NCBI GenBank assembly: GCA_037957365.1
Contig: JARHVA010003263.1
Location: 700,001-764,000 of the forward strand
Direction: 5' to 3'
Length of the DNA stretch: 64,000 nt
Origin: Torreya grandis
Lineage: Eukaryota; Streptophyta; Pinopsida; Cupressales; Taxaceae
Positions 53,433 to 64,000 of this stretch are shown in pieces. Below the pieces are notes generated by a model. The model ran no database searches. It saw nothing but the letters and a program-made list of their open reading frames with translations, and was not told the origin of the DNA. Position numbers and translations under genes: made by a program. Position 1 is the first letter of the stretch. Every line of letters starts with the position of its first letter.

Positions 53433-56400
53433 ATGGCAGAAGAAAGTAAATTGAGAATGGAGAAATTTAATGGCAAGAACTATCAACATTGGAGAATGCA
53501 GATAGAGGATTATCTGTATCAAAAAGATCTATACTTACCAGTAGGTGGGATTGCAAAGAAGCCCAAAGACATGGATGATGAAGAATGGGAAGTTCTTGAT
53601 AGAAAGGCTCTGGGGTCTATAAGACTGAGTCTGGCATCCACTATGATATCTAATTTATCACAGGCAAAAAAAATGGTAGAGTTGATGACTACTTTAGTAA
53701 ATTTGTATTAAAAACCCTCAGCTTCTAATAAGGTATATCTTATGAAGTAGTTATTTAATTTGCATATGCAAGAAGGTGGATCTGTATCTAATCATCTGAA
53801 TGATTTCCATGGAATTGTTAATCAATTAAGTTCAGTCAATATTGTGTTTGATAATGAAATAAAAGCTCTTTTAATATTATGTTCTTTGCCTGAAAGCTGG
53901 CATAGCTTGGTAATGGCAGTTTCTAATACTGCATCTGCTTCGAATATTTTAAAAGTAGAGGATGTTGTTAGTGTTATCTTGAATGAGGAAATTCACAGGA
54001 AAAGCATAGAGGAAACATCAGGGAATGCTTTAAGTTTTGAGAGCAGAGGAAGGCAAAAAGAGAAGAGCAAGAGGAGATCAAGGTCTAAGTCTAAGGTGAG
54101 AGGTAGATCCAAATCCAGAAATGGTAAGAAGCCACAATGCTGGAATTGTGGAAAGATGGGGCACATAAGCAGAGATTGTTGGTCAAAGCCTAAGGAGGAC
54201 AATCAGCACAAAGGAAAGGAAGAAGTAAAGGTTGCAGGTATTGCATAAGATGCTTTAATATTCTCTTTGCATAATAATATAGAATCTTGGGTGTTAGATT
54301 CTGGTGCATCTTTCCATGCTACCCCTAATAGAGAATATTTTAGTGACTATATCCATGGAGATTTTGGAATAGTGTATTTAGGGGATGATGAGCCTTGTAA
54401 AATTATTGGCAAAGGTAAAGTGCAGCTGAAAATGCAGAATGGCAACACATGGGTGTTGAGAGATGTGATGCATGTTCCTAGCTTGAAGAGAAATTTGATT
54501 TCTACAAGAAAGTTAGGGGATGAGGGTTGTACAGTAACTCTCACAGTAGAATCTTGGAAGGTGACCAAGGGTGCACTTGTTATGGCCAGAGGTAAGAGAG
54601 TAGGTACTCTCTATTTATGTAATTGTGTTACTAATATTTCTCCTTCTGTATTATCTACTTTAGATGTGGATGCTAAATTGTGGCACTCAAGGCTTGGCCA
54701 CATGAGTGAGAAGGGGATGTCAATTCTTAAGTCTAGAGGTAAGCTTTCAGATTTGAAAAACATAGATCTAGAATTTTGTGAGCATTGTGTGTTTGGAAAA
54801 CAAAAGAGGGTGAGTTTTCTTAAGACTGGGTCAACTAAGAAGAGGCATAAGTTGTAGCTTGTTCACAAAGACGTGTGGGGACCGGCTCAAGTTGCTTCTA
54901 TTGGAGGATCACAGTACTATGTTTCGTTCATAGATGATGCTACAAGAAAGGTATGGATCTATTGTATTAAGAAGAAATTTGATGTATTTGAGACTTTTAA
55001 GATTTGGAAATCTATGGTTGAGAATGAAACAGGTAGAAGATTGAAGTGCCTGAGATCTGATAATGGTGGTGAGTTCTATAGCTATAAGTTCAGAGAGTAT
55101 TGTTATATGCATGGAATCTGCAGGCAAAGGATGATTCCAAGGACACCTCAGTAGAATGGAATTGCTGAAAGGATGAACAGAACAATAATGGAGTGTGCAA
55201 GGTGTATGAGATTGCATGCTGGTTTACCCTTAGAGTTTTGGGCAGAAGCTGTTGACACTGCAGTGTACCTAATTAACAGAGGACCCTTTACAGCTCTGGA
55301 TGGTGGAATTCCAGAAGAGGCATAGACAGGTAAAAAGGTAGATCTCTCATATCTCAAAGTTTTTGGTTGTGAAGCCTTCATGCATGTAGATAAGAAAAAT
55401 AGAAATAAGCTGGATGATAAGTCTATGAGGTGCACATTTATTGGCTATGGCTCAGATGATTTTGGTTTCAGATTTTGGAATCTAGGAACTAACAAGATCA
55501 TTAGGAGCTGTGATGTTGTTTTCAATGAAAAAGTGATGTATAGTGATCAGATGAAGAAGCTGAATCAATCTAGGCAGAGCAATGGAGAATTGGATGAGGT
55601 GACGGTCCAAAATGAGCTCACAATAAAAAGAAATAATCACTTGCAGGAAAACATAGAGACCGACGTCGGCAGTAAAGGAACCAACATTGGCAGAACAAAA
55701 ATTGATGTCGGTCATACAGAGACTGACATCGATAGGATAGGCACCAACGTCGGTCAGGAAGAACCGATGTTGGCTAGTAACAGGTCTACAAGTGACTGAG
55801 GTCGGTCACTGTTAGAGAATTTGGGCAAACAACATGTTGTGAACGAGTCTCAAACACCCATCAGGAGGTCAGAAAGGGTAAGTAAGCCTCCAATTAGATA
55901 TTCTCCTTCATTATTCTATTTATTGCTAACTGATGGTGGAGAACCAAAGATTTTTGAAGAAGCATTACAGGTGGAGTCCAAGAGTCAGTGGGAGCGTGGA
56001 TGGTTGAGGAGATGGAGTCCTTGAGAGAGAACCAAACATGGGATATGGTTGAGTTGCTAGCTGGTAAGAGGACACTGAAGAATAGATGGACCTACAGGTT
56101 AAAGGAAGGTGAGAATGGATAGATGAGATATAAGGCCAGGTTGGTAGTGAAAGGATTTGCACAAAAGCCAGGTATTGATTTTGGTGAGATTTTTTCTCCT
56201 GTTGTTAAAATGACTTCTATACGGGTTGTACTGTCTTTAGTTGCTATTGAGGATTTGCATCTTGAGTAGCTTGATGTTAAGACAATGTTTCTTCATGGAG
56301 ATTTGGATGAGGAAATATACATGGAATAGTTGGAAGGATTTGAGGTCAAAGGTAAGGATAAGTTAGTGTGTAGATTGAAAAAAAGCTTGTATTGCCTCAA

Positions 56401-57493
56401 GCAAGCTCCTAGACAGTGGTATTTGAGATTTGACAGGTTTATGACTGAGCATGGCTACAGTAGGTGTCAATCTGACTATTGTGTGTATTTTAAGAGATTG
56501 GATAATGGTAGATATATTATCTTATTGTTGTATGTAGATGATATGCTAGTTGCAGGATCACACATGAAGGATATCTCTGAGCTTAAGGTGAAATTAGCTC
56601 AAACATTTTCCATGAAGGATTTGGGAGCAGCAAAGAAAATCCTTAGCATGAGCATTAAGAGAGACAGGAAAAATTAGAGGTTGATTTTGTCTCAAGAGGA
56701 TTATGTGAACAAGGTGTTGAAACGGTTCAATATGCAGGATGCAAAACCGGTAAGCACACCTTTGGCTAGACATTCTAAGTTGAGTAAAGATCAATGTCCT
56801 AATTCACATGATGAGGTAGAGTACATGAGTAGAGTTCCATATTCTTCCATAGTAGGGAGTTTAATGTATGCAATGGTGTGTACTAGACTGGATATTGCCC
56901 AAGTAGTGGGAGTTGTAAGTAAGTATATGGCCAATCTAGGAAAGGAGCACTAGAAAGTAGTTCAGTGGATCCTTAGATATCTGAGAGGAACCAGCAGTAG
57001 GCGCTTGTGCTATGGAGGTTCAGATACTTCTATACATGGCTATGTAGATTTAGATATGGTAGGTGATTTGGATGGCAGGAGGAGCACCACAGGATATGTT
57101 TTCACTATAGGTGGAATGGCGGTTAGCTGGATATCAAAGTTGTAGAAGGTTGTTGCCTTGTCAACTACAGAAGCAGAGTATATTGCAGCCACAGAGGCTA
57201 GCAAAGAGATGATATGGATGACACGGTTCATGGAAGAGCTTGGAAAGGAGCAAGAGAGTTGCAGACTATTCAGTGATAGTCAGAGTGCCATTCATTTGGC
57301 TAAGAATTCAGCCTTTCATTCAAGAACAAAGTACATACAGCTTAGGTACCACTTCATAAGACAGGTATTGGAGGATGGTGAGTTGAAGCTGGAGAAAATC
57401 CATACAGATAAGAATCCTGATGATATGTTAACCAAGCTAGTTACAAAGGAGAAGTTGAATCTTCATTCAACTTCTATTGGTCTTCATGATTGA
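53433..57493 (+). pseudogene. Copia gag-pol polyprotein, decayed
   Basis: The ATG at 53,433 opens gag: an N-terminal KFNGKNYQHW motif (DUF4219-like), a UBN2-type capsid region with SLPESWHSLVMAVSN, an RS-rich basic linker, and a CCHC zinc knuckle CWNCGKMGHISRDC (54,138-54,179). Pol follows in the same frame: protease active site DSGAS (54,297), GAG-pre-integrase LWHSRLGH and CEHC (54,681 on), integrase D/D/E at 54,870, 55,059 (SDNGGEF) and 55,167 (AERMN), RT with YVDD (56,531-56,542), and RNase H with STTEAEY and LFSDSQSA, ending at TGA 57,491-57,493. Frame changes by one base near 55,990-56,000. Premature stops begin at 53,709, 53,748, 54,246, 54,855, 55,152, 55,323, 55,797, 56,120, 56,267, 56,327, 56,675, 56,951 and 57,143. 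Ten of the 13 are TAG. The catalytic residues I can see are still present. Confidence 0.95.
55659..55784 (+). repeat. Six in-frame 21-bp repeats in the integrase-RT linker
   Basis: Six 21-bp units with the core ACCGACGTCGG, in various states of C-to-T decay, encode a seven-residue repeat of the type TDVGxxx/TNIGxxx. They fall in the variable linker between integrase and RT, just upstream of a RRSERVSKPP motif. The same core occurs in the LTRs (52,630-52,755 and 57,635-57,760). Confidence 0.9.
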
Positions 57494-57554
57494 GTTGAAG
57501 ATGGAAGAGCTAGAAGATGTTGTTGTATAGGTAGTGATGCAGCTATTTATCTCC

Positions 57555-57565
57555 AAGTGGGAGAT
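57555..57565 (+). other. Polypurine tract, copia element
   Basis: AAGTGGGAGAT immediately before the 3' LTR TGTTAAGG. Confidence 0.85.
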
Positions 57566-58276
57566 TGTTAAGGTGTGGAGCCTAAAAGCTTCGCTAAGGA
57601 GTGCATTTGATAAGTTACAGGTTTACACAGTCACCAGGGTTGGTCAGGAGTGATCGACATCGGTCAAAAGCAGTTGAAGAGACACCGGCGTCGGCAGGGA
57701 TCGGCCAACGTGGATCACAAGCAAGCAAGTAGGAACCAGCGTCGGTTACCTGTGTGTCCAAAAAGCTATTTACGAGGATAGAACCGAGTGTTTGCATGAT
57801 GAGATTAAGTTGTAGTCTTAAGTCCACGTCTCTATTATTAGCAAGACTATTTTTAGAGCCCTTGTTCAAGAGGCTTAACTATTGGTTGTAAGTGCATGCT
57901 CAAGTTTCCTAATTCTATATTAGAATTAGATATTCTTAGCTTATTGTATGAGTAGTTTATTGTATGTGAATGTTGAAGAATAGTACAGAATTGTATAGGT
58001 GAATCAATCCAGGTTGTTGGAGTTGATTGTACTTGAGAGAGAGAGCTCTTGAGGGAAAGAGATCTAGAGAGAGATCTGTACATCTGAGAGAGGTGTGGAA
58101 GAAAGAAGTTTCTTCAATTGTATTCCTTCTGTAAAGAGTTTAATACAAGTTTTCAGGGTGGTTTCTTCTATCTCTTGTTCTTTGCTATTTATCATTCTAG
58201 TTACTTGTCTATTTGATTTAATTCTGTGGTTTATTACTTTCATAAGTGTAATCATGTTGTTGGTTGATCCCCAACA
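57566..58276 (+). repeat. Copia 3' LTR (711 bp)
   Basis: Same termini and length as the 5' LTR, with no net indel and about 47 substitutions by eye, concentrated in the CpG-rich first 250 bases. Confidence 0.97.
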
Positions 58277-58281
58277 GTGCC
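58277..58281 (+). repeat. Target-site duplication of copia element (right)
   Basis: GTGCC, identical to 52,557-52,561. Confidence 0.95.
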
Positions 58282-59924
58282 AAATTACATTCACTAGGGG
58301 ATTGACTAGTGAAAGTGATGGGGCATTCCTATTTCATGAGGATATATTCAATACCATTACCACATCCATAAATTTCAATGACAAATGTATTTTAGGAATA
58401 TATCATGGCTAAAACAAGTGTAGTACACATAAGCTATTTGAGTAACCAAACAACATGTTCAACTAAAAAGGTTCTTAAAAGGGAGTATTTTTTATCATAG
58501 AAGTCAATGGGGACTTTTTTTCCTATAATCTCTAAAAAAATTATGGTAGTACCTAGTAAGGATAAGAACTCTACAAAGGATTTTGAGTGTCCTAGGTTTA
58601 GGCTAATTTTGCATGGCCTTAATTTTTGTCAGTCAACCTGGACACCAGCCACTAAGACAATGTGGCCTAGTAACTCTAACTCTTGCTGACCAAAGTAACA
58701 TTTTGACATTTTTAGATAGATCTAGTGGCATTTTAAAAACATTAAGGCCATTTTAAGGTGTTGGAGATGTTATTCCCAAGTTTTAATGTAAATAAAGATA
58801 TCATAAAAGAAGACAAAGATAAATTTCTATAAAAATAGACAAAATATTTTGTTCACCAACCCTTAGAAGGTTGAAGGGTAATTGGTAAGATCAAAGGGCA
58901 TGACCATGAATTCATAATGGTTTTATTTTGTGTGGAAATTGGTTTTCATAATATCTTAATCCTATAGGTAGATATGATGATATCTAAATGATAGATATAA
59001 TTTGGAGAAGAAGTGGGAATTATGAATTTCATTTATAAGTTTATCTATAATTAGAATATAAATTTATCTTTGACAGTGTGTTTCTTTAGCTCACTAGAAT
59101 CAATGCAAAGTCTCCAAGGTCTGTATTGTTTATAAACTAGTAAAAATGGGGAGGAGAATGGACTTTTGGTTTGATGAATAGGTCTTTTTTTAAAATTTAT
59201 TGAACCATATTATTAATTTCTAATTTATCAACAAAAGTATATAAGTATGGTCAAATTTTTGGAGGTACACTACCTAAAAGGAGTTGAATATAATAGTCTT
59301 ATGTGCAATGATTCAAAAGGATTTTGGTTTCTCAAATAATGATGCATTTTTGAATAGAACATTTTTTAAGTCAATAGTATTCTATTAATCATGAAATGTA
59401 TTCAATTGAATAGAGGTGATTTGATCAATGATTTTGTTTGAACCTTCCTTAAGGATATTCTCCCTATGGTGGAAACTGGTGACATTGGTAGATCCTTGTA
59501 ACAATACTTTTAGTGTGTACTTATATCCATTTTAAAATAACTATATATAATTTTTTGAAACATCCCATGATATAGGTACAACAGTGCACCACCATTATGC
59601 TTCAAGAACCATATCACATCCTCTCAAGGTTAAAGTAAACATGTCTATTTTAAATTTATAATCCCCTAAAAATATACAAACATTTTGACATTTTCCTTTA
59701 CAAGGAAATGTTTCTCCATTATAAATAATAACATTAAAGCTATAATAAGGATGTACAAAATAGTCATATTATTTTTCTAGCCAAGGATTAGTAAAATTAT
59801 GTGTGCTTTTGGTCTTAATGAGAATGGTGGGGAGTGTTTCTTAAAATACCAATTTACTTTTATAGTCTAAGGAGTGCTTACCCAAGCCAAGGCATGCATC
59901 AAAATTATAGGGAATGACCTTGAG

Positions 59925-60254
59925 AGGATCCTCTTACAACAATTAATAAAATGCACAAAATAATAGGATTTAATAGCATGAATTAAATATTGATAGAACA
60001 CTTGAAAAGATTGAATTGATTATAGACCACTTCAAGGGGGAAACCTCCTTTGAGCAAGCTCAATACAATAATTTTGTGGATGCCTTCATTGGCCTCAACA
60101 CTTACTTATATATGAATTATAATCTAAGCAACTATTACTTCCCATGAATGTGGGATAAAACAAAATGATTATCGGATGACTTACAAAGCATATGCATCTA
60201 TACCAACTACTAAAGTAACAAAGTAAAGAGAATAGATATCACTAGTTCATAACA
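59925..60254 (-). repeat. Candidate 3' LTR of gypsy copy A (about 330 bp)
   Basis: On the minus strand, directly after the end of pol and a purine tract GTGAGGGGA, the sequence begins TGTTATGAACTAGTG at 60,254. It contains a TATA-like ATATATAAG near 60,110, and a CA end can be placed at 59,925. Homology to gypsy B starts about 20 bases further on. The 5' partner lies beyond the window, so the left end and target-site duplication cannot be confirmed. Confidence 0.55.
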
Positions 60255-63200
60255 TCCCCTCACTCTTATAAAAAAAATTGTCCTCAAAGCCTCAAATGTG
60301 GGAATTGGTGTTAAAATTAAAGTAGTGGTTCCCATGTTGAATCCTCTAGTTTCATTTTGTGCCACTAAATTAAAACCTTAGTGATGGAGTGGGAGTGAAT
60401 TTGGTCTATGCACCTATCCAGGATTGCCTCTAGCTTAAGAAGAATGGATCCTTTATTATCAATTAATAGTAAAATGGTCTAAACTCTGATGTTTGTGCTA
60501 AAAATTTTTTTAGACAAGAGACATGAAATACTAGGTGAACTTAGGAAGAAGGTGGGAGCTCAAACTTATAAGCAACTAACCCAATCTTCTAAAGAACCTT
60601 ACATGGCCCATAGAACTTGGGAGCTAACTTATGATTCCCTTTGAGTTTTATGGAGGATTTCTTGTATAAATACAAGAAAATAAAAACCATATCACCTACT
60701 TGAAAAGTGTGCTTGGAATGGTGCTAATCTACCTATTATTTCATTCAATTTTGTGTCATATGAAGATTTTACTATAGGGTACTTAGGATCTGAACCTGGC
60801 TTTGGAGAATCATGTTAACCACTTGAACTGAGGAAATATTGGGGGTGTATGAAAGAAGCACTAGTGGTGCTTGACCATAGACTGCTTCATATGGAGTCAT
60901 TTTTTTAAGTGTGGTAGGAGGTATTGTACCACCATTTAGTGAGAGGGAGCCACTTTGCCCACTGATTCTTTTGTTCTTAGGTGAAGTAATGAAGGAAAGT
61001 TTCCAAGCATTTGTTGACAACTTTAGTATAGCCATCCATTTGTGGATGATACCTAGAGCTCATCTTTACTTAGGTGCCAATGCATCAAAATAGTTCTATC
61101 CAAAAATGGTTGGTGAAGATTGCATCACAATCTGAGAAAATGGATAAAGGAATGTCATGAAGATAGCAAATCTGGTCCAAGAATATTTGTGTGACTATGG
61201 AGGTAGTATATGAATGGCTGAGGGCACAAAAATGACTATATTTAGAGAGTGAGCAACCATAACTAAGATCACAATTTTCACTATATATTTAGGGATACCC
61301 TTAATGAAATATATATAAATATATTTCCAAATCCTAATAGGGATGGCAAGGGTTTGAGAAAACAAGGGATGAGTATTGTTTCACCCTTGTTTCATTGGTG
61401 AGTATCACATTTAGTCACCATCTATTTAATTATATTTTTCATTCCCTTCCAAAAGAAGTTAAATCATGCCCACTCATAAGTTTTGATAAACCCTAAGTTC
61501 CCTATGAATGGAAACACATGGAGTTCATAGAACAGAACCTACTAAATATCTATGCTATGGGGAAGCACTATATGACCCTTGTATCATAGAGAAGCACCAT
61601 CCTAGGAATAATGTGGTACAATTGAGGGGTTAGTAGATAATTTTTGAATTATTTTAGATAATGAGGAGTCATTGACATACCCATATTAAATAGGTCCAAC
61701 CAATTTAGAATAGGCATGGAAATAGTCAAAAGATAAGCTTGAGCTGTAAATGTGAGAGACAGAGCATCAGCCACTATATTGTCCTTACCATTGTAAGTTA
61801 TCCCATAGTCATAAACCATGATTTTGTTGACACATTTATATTGTGATGGGGTAGAGACCCATTATTATAGGAAATATTTCATACTCAGGTGATTAGTTTT
61901 GATGCAAAAATGATTACCCATGAGGTATGGCCACCACTTTTATAGTGCATGTAAAATGACAATCATTTCCTTCTCATAAGTAGAGAGCACTAAATTCTGG
62001 TTAGAAAGGAATTTTTTGGTGAATGAAATGGGGCATCCTTCTTTGAGGATAATATCACCAAGTTTATTACTATAAGCATCACTCTTAATATTGAAGGTCT
62101 TGGCAAAATTTGGCATAGCTAGAATAGGTGTAGTACACATAGCTTGTTTTAATTTTTCAAATACACACTCAGCAGCTTGTGTCTAAGTAAAAGCATCCTT
62201 TTTCAATAAAACTATCAGTGGATCTTCAATCTTCCCATAATCCTTCACAAACTTGATATATTATCTATTCAACCCTAAAAAACCATGAAGACTCTTGAGT
62301 GTCTAAGGATACGGCCAATTTGTCATGGTAGCTATTTTTTTAGGATCCACTCAAACCCCTTAGGTTGACACAATATGCTCAAGACACTCCAATTAATCCT
62401 ATCCAAAAGTACATTTAGACTATTTTGCATAAATATTATGGTTAAAGAGAAGCTACAGTGTAAGCTCTAGATGTTGGAGATGCTCAACCATATTTAACTA
62501 TAGATGAGGATATCATCGAAGAAGACAAGAATGAATTTCCATAGGTAGGGCCAGAATATTTTATGAAATAATGCTTGTAATTTTTAAGGAGCATTAGTGA
62601 TGCCTAAGGGAAAGACCATAAACTCATAATGGCCATCATGTATGTGAAAATATGTCTTAGGGATATCATCCTCATGAAATTGGATCTGGTGATATCCAAA
62701 GCAGAGATCCAACTTGGAGAAAAAATGAGTGCCATGAATATCATCAATAAGCTCATTAATAATAGGGATTAAGAGCTTATCATTTAATTTGAGGGGATTA
62801 AGTGCATGAAAATCAATGTAGAGGTGTCATGACCCATATTTTTTCCAAATAATGAGAAGTAGGGAAGAATATGGGTTGGTACTGGGGTGAATAATGCCTT
62901 AATTTGGTAAGTCTCAAATGAGCATCTCAATATTATTATTTTGCTAAAATGGGTAGTGATAAGGCCTGATGTTATAAGGAATTATTATAGGAAGGAGTTG
63001 AATATGGTGGTCCTCTGGTCATGAAGGTGGCAATCCCACTGGTTCAACAAAGACACATGCATACCTCTATAAAATGGTTTGTAGATCAGAAGGAGTAATT
63101 GATGGTTACATTTGAATGGAATGGATTTTGAAAATGATGCCATGTGAATTCTTCTTAAGGATATTTTCCATGTGATGTGAACTGATGATTCTAAGAGATC

Positions 63201-64000
63201 CTAGTTGTAATCCCTTAAATGTGTGTTTTTACCCATTATCTAAAAATTAAGTTTAGTAAAATCCTATAAGATGGGTCTAAGTGTGCATAACCATTGGGCT
63301 CTAAAAAAGCATCACATCTACCTAAGGTTAAGTAAAACATGGTGGATCACAAGTTATAATCTCTAATAGAGATACACACATTATGACACTTCCATTTTTC
63401 GGGTAATGTGCCCCCATTAGCAAACATGACTTCAAAGTTAGAGTAAGGATGGATAAAAAATTAGCATGTTTGACAATATGAGGATCAATGAAGTTATGAG
63501 TGCTACCTAAATCAATGAGTATTGTGAGAGGGAGATTATTGAAGTAACACCTAACCCACATAATTTATAGGATAGTGACTCCTGCTAAGGCATGGAGAGA
63601 GATCTCTGGTTGGTCTTTTTGAGAAGTAGGTTCCACAATGGGTTGAACTTCTTCTAGATCATCTATTATATCTTGAACATATTCTAAATCTTTAGTCATG
63701 GGTGGAGAGTCTACATCCAATAGGTAGAGATTTTTCTCAACACATCAATATCCATGAGTGAATTTATCATCATAGTTATAACATAGTCCTTTTTCTCTAT
63801 GGGCTTGCATCTCTACTTTAGTCACATGCTTGATAGGAATGGTTCTAGGAGCTGATATTATTTGAGATCATTACGGAGCTATATTTTTTAAGGGAACAAA
63901 ATTGGATTTGAATCACTGTTGAGATATGATCTTATCCTTTGCTAACTTATCCAACCCTAAGGATTTCATCATCGTATTGGCTCAAAACATTTTGACCTTA
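60255..64000 (-). pseudogene. Ty3/gypsy chromovirus copy A, gag end to chromodomain, decayed
   Basis: The minus-strand order runs from the window end. A degraded gag zinc knuckle (REKGLCYNYDDKFTHGY, about 63,810-63,755) has lost Cys and His ligands. The protease core IDLGSTHNFID (about 63,525-63,490) has Leu in place of the catalytic-motif Ser of DSGST. RT carries KFILVFFDDILIYS, with FFDD at 62,512-62,523. RNase H (62,140-61,940) has PNFAKTFNIKSDA and STYEKEM. Integrase has IFSDCDAIF (about 61,137-61,112) and the PQMDGYTKVVN block (about 61,050-61,015), where the usual Glu is Lys. The KMTPYEAVYGQAP block follows (about 60,900-60,860), then the VGDMVF..LYLYKKSS tail, and a chromodomain-like LEDSTWE (about 60,340) ends pol. 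Frames are interrupted many times. Chromodomain presence points to the chromovirus clade. Confidence 0.85.

Larger units (their letters stand above)
52562..58276 (+). mobile_element. Complete but decayed Ty1/copia LTR retrotransposon (Tork/TNT1-like)
   Basis: The 5,715-bp element has two 711-bp LTRs (TGTT...AACA), a tRNA-iMet PBS two bases after the 5' LTR, gag-pol in copia order (gag, protease, integrase, RT, RNase H), a purine tract before the 3' LTR, and a perfect 5-bp target-site duplication. The LTRs differ at about 47 positions by eye (roughly 6-7%), mostly transitions at former CpG or CpHpG sites in the first 250 bases. It inserted in the RNase H region of gypsy B, in the opposite orientation. 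Pol motifs such as KTMFLHGDL and YVDDML resemble the Tork/TNT1 lineage; that placement is inferred. Confidence 0.96.
50880..59905 (-). pseudogene. Ty3/gypsy pol remnant B (protease to integrase), interrupted
   Basis: Read on the minus strand, 59.9 to 58.28 kb and then 52.56 to 50.88 kb align in order with gypsy copy A (63.6 to 60.9 kb): protease region, RT, RNase H, then integrase. Matching landmarks are the RT active site (58,800-58,811 against 62,512-62,523), the RNase H block ('ggggcattcc' and 'tgtagtacacat', 58,320-58,430 against 62,028-62,145) and the integrase start MDFMEGLPNF followed by VDHLSKY (51,311-51,200). The RT active-site FFDD reads FFYD here, so the first catalytic Asp is lost. 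Frames are broken throughout. With the copia element and a 560-bp insert removed, the span is about 2.75 kb, the same as in copy A. The left end fades at 50,880. Confidence 0.8.

Noticed and set aside
53091..58412. Short open frames in the copia LTRs (both strands)
   Set aside because: They lie in LTR regulatory DNA, appear in both LTRs by duplication, and have no known function.

Overview
The window looks like heterochromatic nuclear DNA from a large, AT-rich, repeat-dense plant genome. The evidence is tRNA-iMet-primed LTR retrotransposons of plant copia (Tork/TNT1-like) and Ty3/gypsy chromovirus type, a plant mobile domain (PMD) pseudogene, very long microsatellites and heavy C-to-T decay. 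A gymnosperm is plausible, but that is inference. I found no intact host gene, tRNA, rRNA or CRISPR. Every recognisable coding region carries stops or frameshifts.

Layout. 0-12.67 kb: copies of a dispersed non-coding repeat (0-1.35, 5.7-6.1 and 6.5-10.05 kb), a minus-strand PMD pseudogene (about 2.15-3.0 kb) and AT-rich DNA with short palindromic motif clusters. 12,672-28,161: the most unusual object. Two direct repeats of about 5.9 kb (12,672-18,547 and 22,202-28,161) flank 3.65 kb of non-coding DNA. Read on the minus strand, the spacer begins with a decayed tRNA-iMet primer-binding site and ends with a polypurine tract, so I interpret it as one non-autonomous retrotransposon with exceptionally long LTRs and a very short interior. 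Its LTRs have independently gained inverted duplications (a 60-bp perfect palindrome around a TG microsatellite, and a 333-bp inverted copy). 28.2-30.5 kb: possible remains of a multi-exon gene. 31.4-33.7 kb: five diverged tandem units of about 0.55 kb. 33.85-40.5 kb: a minus-strand transposon-like pseudogene split by a 3.3-kb insertion (35.33-38.69 kb) that carries minisatellites, a PPT, an LTR-like start and a long TA tract. 40.9-42.75 kb: a second diverged tandem array. 45.3-50.7 kb: another copy of the dispersed repeat, interrupted by about 1.67 kb of unknown DNA.

50.88-64.0 kb is a nest. An old minus-strand Ty3/gypsy pol remnant (B, 50.88-59.9 kb) was interrupted by a complete copia element (52,562-58,276, two 711-bp LTRs, perfect 5-bp target-site duplication GTGCC), by a 560-bp unidentified segment, and apparently by a second gypsy chromovirus (A), whose 3' LTR (59,925-60,254) abuts B and whose pol runs off the window end. 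The copia gag-pol has 13 in-frame stops and one frameshift. Ten of the stops are TAG, mostly at sites where the family has Gln or Trp, as expected from methyl-cytosine deamination.
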